A stretch of DNA of 30,412 bases from Byssochlamys sp. IMV 00236. Taxonomy: Eukaryota > Ascomycota > Eurotiomycetes > Eurotiales > Thermoascaceae. Made by a program: the position numbers and the translations under genes. The DNA is taken from assembly GCA_001931875.2 (NCBI GenBank), contig MSJH02000336.1, positions 1-30,412 of the forward strand. The letters are read 5' to 3'. Below are positions 1 through 10,373 of this stretch, piece by piece. Positions within the stretch are counted from its first letter, which is position 1. Each line of letters begins with the position of its first letter. Under the pieces are notes generated by a model. That model made no database searches, was not told where the DNA came from, and worked only from the letters and a program-made list of their open reading frames with translations.

Positions 1-900
1 GCTAAAGCAACTCGCCTGCTTGTCACTGGAGATGATTTGGGCGTCATTTGCTTATGGAATGGGGATGAGGTCAGTAAAGATGGTCAAATAATCAAGCCGA
101 TCCAAATTTTATCTGGCGGACACACAGTTGCTATTAGCAGTATTTATGTGGATGCCTTTAAAATTGTGACTGGAAGCGATGATGGCTGGATTCGTATGTG
201 GGATCCTTTAACTGGCACCAATATCCATACATTGGGCAACAAGATACCTAAAAACGCGCCTATTGACCGTACAGATGTCGATGTGATGCGTGTAAAGAAC
301 ATTTGGTGTAATGAATACCAAGGTGTCGCGACTATCGGTCATCAGGTTAAGACCTGGGACTTTTCTCCAAGAAAGCAATTGTTAAACAAGAAGCAATTGA
401 AGCCTAAAGGGAAATTTGGAAATGGCAATGCCCGAGACAAGTATAGATATGAAATTGATCAAGAAGTAAAGGATTCAATTAAGAAACTAGAAAATGAAAA
501 GAAAGAAAGACAGCGCCATGAAATGAAGTTAAGCAAGTTAACACTGGAAGGTTTATCTGATGAAGAAATGTTGCACTATGCCTTAATGTTATCTCAAGAT
601 ACCTCAGCACCGGATGTAGCTCCACAGCCATCAATAACACATGATGACTATGTTGATGATGATGAAGAATTGCTAAAGGCAGTTATTGCTAGTCTGAATG
701 TTGATCAAGATACAAACGAAAAGAACAACTTTGTTGGCAGCTCTAATACTAGCAATCATTCCGATGCTGGCTCAAGTGATCGAGATGAATGGGCATCAGC
801 AACAGAATTCAAAACAGCTAATCTAGCTGCTACTCATGAAAAGAATGAAATTGATAAAGACCTTTTATATGTATTAGAATTAAGTAAAACGGACAAATAA
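1..900 (+). CDS. Ufo1/Pof10-like WD40 protein with C-terminal UIMs (3' part)
   Basis: The reading frame is open from base 1, so the gene is cut by the window edge; the first in-frame codons are not a real start. The visible part has the last WD40 blades (GDD..GVICLWNGDE near the start, then VTGSDDGWIRMWDP) followed by a charged helical linker of about 50 residues. The acidic tail carries three ubiquitin-interacting motifs: DEEMLHYALMLSQD, DDEELLKAVIASL, and a weaker DKDLLYVLELSK in which the usual Ala is Val. WD40 repeats followed by three UIMs is the architecture of yeast Ufo1 (S. pombe Pof10), an SCF substrate receptor whose F-box would lie upstream, outside the window. The SCF role is inferred from this architecture. 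Another WD40-UIM protein is possible because the F-box cannot be seen. The stop is TAA at 898-900. Confidence 0.75.
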   Translation, partial: AKATRLLVTGDDLGVICLWNGDEVSKDGQIIKPIQILSGGHTVAISSIYVDAFKIVTGSDDGWIRMWDPLTGTNIHTLGNKIPKNAPIDRTDVDVMRVKNIWCNEYQGVATIGHQVKTWDFSPRKQLLNKKQLKPKGKFGNGNARDKYRYEIDQEVKDSIKKLENEKKERQRHEMKLSKLTLEGLSDEEMLHYALMLSQDTSAPDVAPQPSITHDDYVDDDEELLKAVIASLNVDQDTNEKNNFVGSSNTSNHSDAGSSDRDEWASATEFKTANLAATHEKNEIDKDLLYVLELSKTDK

Positions 901-1330
901 ACAACACTTTTTAGTTTAAGGACGACATTAAAAGAGAAATTTATAAATTAGAAAATTATGATCATAATACTTTATAACCTTATATATTTAATTAGTCTTA
1001 TCATCAGAGTAAAATTTATAGCGTCGCTTATTGCATAATTCCATATAACAACTTCACTATTTCTTTCATCTGCTGCATCTGAGTGTATTGTAAAATTAGA
1101 AGGTCTTTCTGGAGTTTATTCTTTAAAAAGTTGAGTATGAGGACCCAGTGCTTCGATAGTGAGCAGTTCGTCATTAAAAAAGACCCATGAGTTCAACTCT
1201 GTGCTTATCAATGATATGTCTTTGTCCACATTTATAAAGACAATTTAGTCAAGAAAATAGTTTAGTTTGATAACATCTTTTTAAACACTTTTGCTCAGAT
1301 ACAATTAATCGAATAAATAGAGTATTTAAA

Positions 1331-1383
1331 TAGGCCATCTATCTAAACAAGCGCCCGTAGTATTAGCCTATTTTCTGGTGCAT
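1331..1383 (+). repeat. Dispersed repeat, copy 1
   Basis: Contains TTAGCCTATTTTCTGGTG at 1363-1380, followed by CAT. The same 18-mer occurs in reverse complement at 13327-13344. The similarity extends about 40 bases further: both copies have a GGCCA 37-39 bases before the TTAGCC. This looks like two copies of one short interspersed element in opposite orientation. Its family is not known. Confidence 0.5.
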
Positions 1384-1871
1384 GTAGTGCTGGCCATTTC
1401 TGGTATTGAATGTCATTCGGTAGCCTTTTTTTTGGGAAACAAAGAAATCCACAATATAGGCGATACCTTTAGCCACCATCCGTAATGTCGTCAACAAAAT
1501 GTTTCAATGTACAGAAAGAAATGTAAATAACAGAGAATACATCTCATTGACGCTTGTTTTTCTTCAATCTATTGTATCCAAGTGAAGAAACAACCTTGTT
1601 GAAGGATTTTGACATAAAAGTGAACAGTTCTACTCATATTTATGTATATTAGTTTTAAAATAAACCACATGATATAAATCATGATGCATGGAATGCCCAG
1701 AGTCAAATTTTTGATTAAGTATTGTCAATTTCCCCTTTTTTCTCTTTTCGTTATTCGTTACTTTCTGAATTCTTTTATACGTTTTGACCTGATCTTCGTT
1801 TCTCGTCTTTATTAGCAAAGAATAACTCTGATCTTTAGAGAGTCTGAACATGTCTGGAATGAGTACTTTAT

Positions 1872-1978
1872 GGGTTCTCAGTAGGTCAGTATTAGGGAGA
1901 GGGTTGTCTGCTCCACCTGGGTGTTGCTTATGTCAACTCCTGGTACATATACCAACCCAGTACTACCAGAGAACCTAC
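1872..1978. repeat. Imperfect inverted repeat / long hairpin
   Basis: The arm at 1872-1897 (gggttctcagtaggtcagta...) is roughly the reverse complement of the arm at 1954-1978 (...agtactaccagagaacctac), with a few mismatches and gaps. The loop is about 56 bases. The block is visibly more GC-rich than the flanks. It could be a transposon end or a structured transcript; nothing in the sequence decides this. Confidence 0.35.
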
Positions 1979-2861
1979 GCACTCTGGCTTGATGTTTTGT
2001 TTTCATTAGCAGGGATCACCTGTTGTTCTAGAATGTCTACAGGCGTTTTGTTGGTCGTTACAGTGGGGTAGTATGCCTGGCCAGCTCTAGTTCACTGTGG
2101 CGTATGATTGGTTCATTTTTTTAAACTTTACACTACTTCCGGAAGCTTAAATATCAAATCATCGCAAGCAGACATTATACTATGGTCAATACAAGAAACT
2201 CTTTGCTAAATTAAATTAAATCATGCAATCTGCTTCAAGTCATGCTCAATACGCTCGCACACTAAAAAGTTGGTCAACAAATACTCTATACCCGTGATTT
2301 ACATTCTTGATATTTACGCCTATGCTGCTGATAATAAAAAATAAGCGACCGTCTTATAAGCTTGCTTTTGATAGCTCGTCAAACCTGTATAATTAATAAA
2401 TTCCAAAGTATTAAATAAGTTTCTATTGTATTTAAGCTATTTTATATAAAGTGTACGAAGTAAGAACAGTAGTAAAGGAGTAGGAAAAAGTTAACCTTGT
2501 TTTTCTACTCGTTTTTTATTAAAACTTCCCCGCCAAAATTTTCCACAGTGTATGTGTGGCATCAGAGTAAACTTGCTCAGGAACAGATATCTCTCCATTC
2601 TCTTTAATACTGAATCTGAATTTATAAAGTTACCATCTTGGATTGTTTTTTTAATTTTTTAATTTTATGTTGTCAGTTTGATCAATAAAGACCACTTAAC
2701 TCACGTGTATTTCACATTTAAGGATATTTCACTTGAACAGCCTTAGGTTAGGTAGAGGTTTTGATAATGTGAAGTTGCAAAATGAAATCGTGGTTATCAT
2801 AACTTGTACAGTTCAAGTATGCTGTAGACAGAGTTACATCATATTTATATATGTTGTCGTG

Positions 2862-2869
2862 TATAAATA
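2862..2869 (+). promoter_or_regulatory. TATA-like element of the small gene at 2936
   Basis: TATAAATA, followed by a CT-rich stretch, lies about 70 bases before the proposed ATG at 2936. Its position and context fit a fungal core promoter. Confidence 0.35.
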
Positions 2870-2935
2870 ATTTTTCTTTTTTCTTCCTTTACTTACACAA
2901 ATTAAAAGATACAATTGGAAGTTATTGTTTACTTA

Positions 2936-3432
2936 ATGTCCATTTCTAATTCGGATAACTCAGTAATTCTTCAGAAGGTTGAGGAGGGTAGGATTCTGTC
3001 AATGTCCGGTAAGGAAATAGATATGTGTAATAGCAGTAATGTAAGCTAATTGTTTAATAGGCACTGGTAGAATCAGTGAAAAGACAATATACGGACGGTA
3101 TATGCGATAGAGTATTGTTGATGTTGAGGAGGTTTACTGGAGTGATAAGAAGAAAACCGTCAGCAAAAAAAGAAGTCGAAGATGGCAGCTTTGAGGCTGC
3201 AGCAGTGCTGAAGCATGTGCTCCAGCACTGGCGGGACAGTGATGTCGTTCGGCGTATGGGTCGCGAGGTTTGCCTCGAGAAGCTCAAGTCGTTGATGACT
3301 GAAGCAGGAGTGGAGGTGGAAGACGTTGAAGAGCCAGAGGAAGTAAAGAAGAAGGCCGACAAAAAGAAGAGAAAGATGACCCGGAGGAGTTATCGTTTTT
3401 GCTTTCGGGGTGAAGAAGAAGGAGGGCGATAA
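2936..3432 (+). CDS. Small basic protein of unknown function (two-exon model)
   Basis: I do not recognise this protein. Model: exon 1 at 2936-3008, intron 3009-3070 (62 nt, donor GTAAGG, branch-like GCTAAT, acceptor TAG), exon 2 at 3071-3432, giving 144 aa. The frame continues exactly across this join. An acceptor at 3060 is closer to the branch site but breaks the frame; a 20-nt intron from 3041 keeps the frame but is implausibly short. The middle is a helical, charged stretch (VLKHVLQHWRDSDVVRRMG). The tail is very acidic and then very basic (EDVEEPEEVKKKADKKKRKM), which resembles a nuclear signal. Base composition is richer in GC than the surroundings, as expected for coding DNA. An AATAAA signal lies 100 bases after the stop, at 3532-3537. 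The overlapping minus-strand frames are treated as shadows. Confidence 0.5.
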
Positions 3433-3788
3433 TGTATCGACGATGCAGTAATGTTGGGTTTGTCTGTGTTTTTGGTATGATTGCTGTAGTTGTCGTCTTT
3501 TGCTTCTCTTTTTTTGAATACATTGCTTTTAAATAAAAACGCATCCTTTAATCAAACGTGTATTCAGCAAATCCTAGTGTATGTACTCTTGTAAATCAGG
3601 TCTTAACAAACTATCAAAGCCTTCTCACCACTTTTCAAAATCATAGTGTTCGAAAATGCTCTACTGTGCTCTCAGTAAAATAATAAAAAAGTAGTAATAA
3701 TATAGAACAGACTCGCAATATTTTCATGTCTGTATCATTTTAATAGATTAGGGCTTAGGGATTAAGGATAAAAATGTGGTATTAAAGC
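3433..3788. other. 3' flank between convergent genes
   Basis: Contains AATAAA at 3532-3537 for the plus-strand gene. No coding content is seen. A short degenerate telomere-like stretch (ttagggcttaggg) lies near 3748. Confidence 0.4.
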
Positions 3789-4581
3789 TTAAATAGGCTG
3801 AGGATAATCAAATTTAGCTACAAGAAGTAATGTAAGCAAAATGATTGAATGTCTTTTTCTTTTTTATTACCTAAAACTTCTGTAAAAGTATCTTGCTTTT
3901 TGCGATTCAGTTCTTTACGTGCTTCTATTTCTTTACAACTGAGTTTAATCACTAGCACAGGACAAGGGCAGTGCTTTACTAAGTAGCTCGAAACAGATCC
4001 TAGAACAGCCCTTTGAAGGATTCAGCACATGTCTTCTAATGTCTTCATTGTTATTACCTTTTAACAGCACCAAGACCACGAGTTCCTGTCAGCAGATAAA
4101 CAGGCTTTACCGCACGACAATAGTCAACGATGACTTCCTTTGGATCGCCTCTCAAAATTTCTGAAGATACATTGTGAAACTAGGGTTTCGTTAATGCCTG
4201 TTGTATAGAAAAAAAAAATGTAAATACACTTACACCACGCTTGTTTAACACAGTGATGATTTCCCACATGAATGTGTCTACTGCATTCCTCAAGTAAGCA
4301 TCTTGAGAGTCATCATAATTTCTATTTGTGCCGTAGACTGTAAGCATAGGTGTGAATAGATTATGGTAATCGTTTTGGTTCATAACGTAGAGGATACGGA
4401 TATCATCATTGGGACGAAGCAGGTCACTGTGAATTGATTTTGCTATCATGGCATCTCCATAGTTTGAATAGTCATAAGCAATAGCAACAATTCGAGACTC
4501 TTGGCCATCAAAAGTCTTTGAGGGAGAAGGGAAGAATGTGGTAGGCAACCGAGTAAGAGGTGGTAAATTATCAAGATCCAT
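3789..4581 (-). CDS. Universal stress protein (UspA) family
   Basis: A four-exon gene of 212 aa: exons 4581-4234, 4179-4058, 4010-3871 and 3817-3789; introns of 54, 47 and 53 nt. The exon sum is 639 nt, an exact number of codons. The fold starts at RIVAIAYDYSNYGDAMIAKS (beta strand 1 and helix), followed by DIRILYVMNQND. The hallmark is the nucleotide-binding loop G148-x2-G151-x9-G161-S162 (GTRGLGAVKRAVLGSVSSYL), an exact match to the ATP-binding USP consensus, ending in the usual PCPVLVIK strand. This suggests an ATP-binding USP, probably cytosolic and stress-related; the function is inferred from the family. The last exon adds only AKFDYPQPI. Without the last splice the protein would instead read on and stop at a TAG near 3818. 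Intron 2 has a less common AAG acceptor. Confidence 0.85.
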
Positions 4582-5154
4582 AATGTAATAATAAAATATG
4601 CAGAGAACATAATGGTCTGATAACTTTATTTATATGGCACAATGGATAATTATTTTAGGCCCACTTAATCGGTGAAACCCGGTTTGAGCCTATTGCTGGT
4701 ATCTGAATCACCTGTTATGCGATTAAAAAATATTCCTTTACTATGAAATAATCACTCAACGAAACTTTCTCTCGTGTGCCAGAAGATACTATGCAACTTT
4801 CATTATGTACATACACAGGCGACTTATTGGATTTGGTTTTCTGTATCTCCTATTATGATACATGTTATATGTATTACTTTATAAATCTTTTGTAAGGAAA
4901 TGATGCTTCAAATAAGAAAAAGCAAACGCCTCAGCTAATTAATCATGAGCATGAATTACAGCCGTTAGTTATAGGCGCAAAACAAATCATATTCGTAATC
5001 ATCACATTGTTTACCCTTGTAGGATTTTTTCCCCTTCTTTGTTTGACCTGCTATGCAAAATTAACTATTTGATGGCTTCAAGATGTATCATTAGGATTAA
5101 AAATAAACCTTTATTAATAATTAATCATAAAGTGTAATAGAATGTATTTTAAAG
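4582..5154. other. Intergenic region upstream of the USP gene
   Basis: AT-rich with no coding exon recognised. It contains a tRNA-like fossil at about 4628-4700, listed separately. The rest is unremarkable. Confidence 0.4.
4628..4700 (+). repeat. Degenerate tRNA-like sequence (possible SINE head)
   Basis: TGGCACAATGG at 4635-4645 fits the Pol III A box and GGTTTGAGCCT at 4681-4691 fits the B box with one change. Their spacing is nearly that of a tRNA. The acceptor stem does not pair, so this is not a working tRNA; a decayed tRNA or tRNA-derived SINE head is more likely. Confidence 0.3.
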
Positions 5155-8100
5155 TTAGAATGGCCATACAAATTCTTTAGCTACAGGAGGTGAACTTGAG
5201 TTAGAAGTGCCTGAGGAGGGAGTATTGTTCGTATTGGAAGGCTTGTTATCGTTTGAAGCTGCTTCCATTGTTGCTGCTGGTGTTGTCGCCTGAGGAATAG
5301 TATTGGAAGAAGTGGTTGGTTCAACCTTTGTCGTAGTGGCATTAGGAGAAGCAGCGGTTGTAGCTGTTGAAGAAGGCTCCACTGTAGTTTCTGGGGCAGC
5401 AGTTGTAGTTGCAGCTAATGTTGCAGCAGTAGTCGTGGGCAATACAGCAGAAGTAGCAGAAGAAATACCAGAGGAAGGAGCAGCAGAACTTAACATGGAG
5501 TTAACCATGGCTTGAATTTCGGCACTGGCTGGTCTGTTTACTACAGGGACAGACTTTTGCTCGTAATGCATTCCACCCTTGAAGCCTTCGCCAACGACGA
5601 CAGTGACATTTTGTATAAGATCAACCTTCTTTTGGTCTTCAGGAAGCATTATAAAGCTGAGACCTACACCCAAGCTGGCAAGCTTCATCGTAACAGGGTT
5701 TTCACTAATAGCAGTTCCTTTGGGAGGGACAGTGACAGCAGGACTAAACGCGCCCTGAATAGTACCAAGTAGTTGATATTTACCAGCTTTATCTGTAAAG
5801 TATGCCAAGGTATCAACAGCAGCAACTGTATAAACAGTATCAAGAGGATTATAGAATTTAACCCAAATGTTAACTGATGTTAAACCAGCAAGTTGCATTT
5901 GGCTTTCAACCACAAGAGAAGGAGGAATACCAACCATATTTGTCTTGAGTTGAACCTTTGAAAGGCCTGGCTGAAGTGGGATAATGTCGGTAGACTTTTC
6001 GGTACCCTTGACAGTTAATGCAGTCGTTTGCCCGGTCAGGTAGTTGGTGAGAGCCCTTGACAGAGAAAGAAGATCTGTGCCAGTCATTTTCATATTAGCC
6101 TTCATCTCGTTACGACCAGGGAGGATAGTTGGCTTGGGTAAAGTAACAGAGCCAATAGAAGAACCAGTAGCATCCATGACAACATCAAAAGTAAGATCGT
6201 TTGTTGTAATTGTAATGTTGGAGGGATTGTTCAAGGCAATAACGAGTTCAACTGCGATATACGTAGGATAGCCTCCAACAACCTTCAAGGAGAGAATTTC
6301 TGAGGTACCACCAAAGCCAGCAAATCCTAATCAATTCTAATTAGTACGAAATATATTAAAGTTATACACAGTATTTGCTTACCGTTCAATGATGTCTCGA
6401 CATTAAATGGAATGTTATTGAGATGAATAGGACCAACGGCAGTATTAGCTACTGAATTGACTACACCAGCTAAACCAAAACCAACTTTGGGAAGTAACGT
6501 AAGACCACCCACAAACTTGGTGAATGTAGCTTCAGCGCCAGAGTAAACCTTGAATGGAACATCGCTAAAGCCAGCATGAACAACGTTATCTGGTGTTGAT
6601 GTAGCAGGCACAGTAGGCACGTCCAAGTTGGCAACCTTTTGTCCTTCAGAGGTAGCGTCCACCTTCATGTTCATTGAGGAGATACCAAGCGGGAAAGCAA
6701 AAGGACTGTTGATTTTAGCTACGACATCCTTAGAACCGGCAGGAGCTGCAAATGGATTTTTTGTAAAGTCCATTTGAAGGTCATTCATGTTGACAGAGGT
6801 TATGAGATTAGGCTTGGTCTTAGGTCGAGGAAGAACAACATTTTGAATTTCCAAAGTCTTGAAAGCAGTCGAAAGCCAAGATACAAGACCATTAGGGCCA
6901 GAGGCAGAGACACCCTTGACAGTCAAGATAGAGTCTTTTTCACTCAGATAGTTCATAAACACTTCAGTGACAGCAGCGAGGCCCTTTTCTGAATCTTGTT
7001 TGACAAGCTCTCCTTCCATATTCATGCCGCTGCTGCCTTTGGGAGGGAAGACAGCTGCTCCAACAGAGTTAAGAGGTCCAAGTCTAACATCCTTATAATA
7101 GCTGTCAAAAGCTACGCTTGCAAAGTTGAAACCAACTTGACTAGGGTTAGAGATTGCGGAGTCGACAGTAATAACGATTCCATTATTGTTGGCATTATTC
7201 CTAGGGAGATCAAATTCGTTGATCTTGACTGCGTCCTTGAAACCATTGGCACCAGAAAGAGTGACAAACTTATGCATCTTGATCGTTCCAAAAGTAAATC
7301 CCAAGGCGTTCACACTAACATCATCGCTAGTAATCTCCCATTCAAAGTTCCCATTGTTGATCATGTAGGTAGCAAAGGCGGTCATACTTCCGGAATCAGC
7401 AATACTGAACTCGCCATTGACATCAAAAGTAGCACCAGAACCAGGCTTAGCTTCGATTATAGGCATGGATACGTGTCCAAGGACTTTTCCTTGCCATGAC
7501 ACAGTCAAGGGAGTAGGGAAACTAATAGAAGCAGCCATAGGGCCAGTCTTGGTAATTGAGCCTTTCATCTGAACCTTGAAACTGGATTCGGTAGGCTCGG
7601 ACATGATGATGGAATCGAAGGCGAGAACAGATGCATCGACAATTTGCTGAACAATTTTTTGGCCAACAATAGGAATTAGAGAAGTAACCGTAGAATCAGT
7701 TGAGGTTTGAACAGCAGACTGTGAGAAAGTAAGCGTGTTGTCATATTGTCCAATCTTTAGAGCAGAAGCGAGTGTAAGGTCGACCTTCAAGATCTTCATA
7801 GCATCCATGACAAAACTGGAGATGTTAAAGCCGTTGAATAACTCAGGGTCAGCAGAAACTTGTTCTTGTCCGTCAATGCTGAAGCCACCCACGGTCAGCA
7901 AGGCGTCTAAGGGACGAGTGTTCAAGTTGGCATTAACGGCAAGTGTACGAAGTAATAGAGCAACAGCTCCAGGCTCGACGTTCATTTGCATGGAAAGGTC
8001 ACCAGATTGGACAGTGGACTTGCCAGGGATAATAATAGGGTTATTGCTAATGTCTTGGTCGATGTTTCCAACAGGCATGCCGTTATAAGTAACAGCTGAA

Positions 8101-10253
8101 GTCACCTTAGTAATGGTCATACCGGCACTGAAAGGATTGGCAATAGAAACCTTGACGTTGACCATTCCATCATTAGCAGCATTGGGAGGAACAACAAGAG
8201 AGGATCCCTGGATGAGAGCAACTTTCAGACCAGGAAGTTGAGAGGAGAGTGAAATAGCGCTAAGACCCTCAGCCAAGGACACAATTGAAGTAGAGTTTGC
8301 GTTGCCTTGAATCTCAACTGTGTTGTCTTGACCCATCACAAAGTTGCTCAAGAGCGATTGACCAGTTTGGGATGACTTGGGGTCAAACTGAGCAGCGGCC
8401 AGGACAGTGTTGGCACCACGGTTCAAGGTAAGGTTACGAAGGATGACTTTACCAAGTTGAGTAGAATCTGCAATCATGTCAAAAGCAGCATCTCCTGTAG
8501 CAATGCTGAAGTCAGAGGGGTTATTCATGGTAACGTTGATGGCCAATTCCAAGTAGTCACTTTGACCGCCAGTAACATCCAAGGAGTTGATCACAGTTGC
8601 TGAAGAGTTCAAGAATTCTAAACCGTGAATGCTAGTAGGAAGTTCAAAGCTGATGCCAGAAAGGACAAGAGGACCAATGGTTGTACTGACCTTTGTCGTT
8701 GCGTTACCAGCGACAACAAAAGTGTAATTTCCAGAGGAGGTCAAGCCAAAGGTATATTCATTAAAAGTACTCTCCTTTCCAGGAATACCAGCAATAGAGC
8801 CTTGAGGAATGGCGAATTGAAGCTTTCCTGAGCTTTGGTCACTTGTGGAAGGTACATAGGGAACATTGAGCACAGCAAAAGGTTCAAAGGTACCAGACTT
8901 GTTCAAGCCAAGAGTGATATTCTGGGTTACTTCAGTAATATTCAAGGCAAATCCAAATGGCATAGAGTATCCAGCGGTAACGACAGGAGCACGAAGACTA
9001 GGTGAGTAAGGAGTATTGCTCTGGAAAGCAAGGTCCAAATAACCCATGTTGACAGAGTTCATGATCTTTAAGGGCTTATCAGCTCCAAGAGCCACATGAA
9101 GGACAACAGATCGAAGACCCTCAGAGAGCCAAGTGATGGGATCTTTACCATTAGGAGCCGCAGAAACGCCAGTAGCGGTAGTGTTGGAGACTAGACCAGC
9201 AATGTAATTTGAGAAGAGTTTGCCGACTTTTTCTTGAGCAACAGGGTCATTTGCTTGTGATTTAAGTGTTCCTTTCAAGACGATATCGTTATCGCCCTTT
9301 TGAAGTATCACATTGTCAGCTTTGACAATACCAAGGTCGACGCCGTCATAGCTGACGTCCATTTCGATGTGGCCAAGTTGTACACCAATTGGAGAAGGGC
9401 TTGTAAGTACAGTTCCAAGTTCAAGCAAGATACCACCTGTAGGAGCATCACCAGGAAGCTGGAATGAGTTAATTCTAACTTGAGGAAACCCATTCATGCC
9501 TTCAAGCGTGATATCTTTTTTCATGCTGACTTCAGCCGTTCTATTAAGAGTATTTTAGATATTAAACAAAGTTTGAGTTCTCTATTGATGTTACCTTGAA
9601 AGAGCTGTAATCCGAGCTTTTCCATCCAAAGTCCAGGTGAACTTTTCATTAGCCAGCATGTATTTTGAAAAGGAAGAAAAGGCAGTAACATCAGCAATCT
9701 TGAAAAGTGTGACAGTATCAATCGAACCGTGTCCTCCACTGATATGAGTATTTGGAAGAGTAATGGTACCCAGCACGGTATTATTGAACAATACTTGCAC
9801 GTCGTCATTGAATTGAATATTTGCACTGAATGGGCCAGTGTTCTTGAGATCCGTTACCATGTGCATATAAAACGTTGAATTGGGATCAGCGCCAGCAACG
9901 GGCTGCAAACTAGAGCCAGATGGAGGTTCAAACGTGATTTGAGCTGCGTTAACCTCAATTCGAGATTGGTTCATGGTATGTTGAGCGATCTTTGGGAAAG
10001 CAACAAAAAGAACCAAGAGGATGACGACCACTACGACAATGACAGTTATAATAGAGCAAATGATCCAGTACTTTTTGTTCTTGTAAAATGGCTTTTTTTG
10101 AGGCACTGTAGGCTTTTCATAATACTGCTCAAATTCAGCATCTGTATTTCTTGCTGCAACATCTTGATATGTCTCGTGTGTTGTATATTCGTGAACATAA
10201 TTTTGATTTTCATCAAGGGCTAAATGCTGCCCATTATTAGTGCTATTAGGCAT
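5155..10253 (-). CDS. Large single-pass membrane protein with DUF3712-type repeats
   Basis: A three-exon gene of 1662 aa: exons 10253-9595, 9540-6383 and 6326-5155; introns of 54 and 56 nt; the frame closes exactly (4989 nt). Residues 1-61 are a polar cytoplasmic tail ending in Lys-rich KKPFYKNKK. Residues 62-86 are one strong membrane helix (WIICSIITVIVVVVVILL). The rest is a long extracytosolic region of repeated beta-rich modules, with recurring phrases such as P.G..L.L...L.NPS..G, LG.V..., and F..Y......TLTVKG, and many N-glycosylation sites. The last 110 or so residues are Ser/Thr/Ala/Pro-rich (ATTTAAPETTVEPSSTAT), typical of O-glycosylated stalks. This is the fungal DUF3712 type II architecture. 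From memory, yeast vacuolar Tag1 (autophagy termination) belongs to a related group, so a vacuolar location is possible but unproven. Confidence 0.85.
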
Positions 10254-10365
10254 TAAATTATAATAAGCAAGCGATTGTAAATGATTGACTTTAAGTAAAA
10301 AGAGATTGTCAAAAAAGAATGGAGAGCAAAGAGATGCTTTTCAAGTAAAGTCTTGAGAAGCAAAG

Positions 10366-10373
10366 TTTATAAA
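10366..10373 (-). promoter_or_regulatory. TATA element of the DUF3712 gene
   Basis: The palindrome TTTATAAA lies about 115 bases upstream of the start codon at 10253. It is the best core-promoter candidate in the upstream region. Confidence 0.3.

Larger units (their letters stand above)
901..2935. other. Gene-poor AT-rich interval
   Basis: No convincing coding exon was found on either strand. The two 73-codon frames at 1630-1851 (-) and 1850-2071 (+) show no recognisable family and no supporting splice sites. The interval holds one copy of a dispersed repeat (about 1331-1383) and a more GC-rich block at 1850-2090 with a large imperfect hairpin; both are listed separately. Confidence 0.5.

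Noticed and set aside
3041..3060. 20-nt intron that would also keep the frame of the small gene
   Set aside because: Far below the 42-83 nt range of every other intron here; the 62-nt intron also keeps the frame.
3054..3362. 102-codon minus-strand frame, Ser/Thr-rich
   Set aside because: It is the reverse of the better-supported plus-strand small gene and has low-complexity content only.
3747..3760. Telomere-like TTAGGG units
   Set aside because: Only two imperfect units, inside an ordinary intergenic region; too short to be an interstitial telomere.
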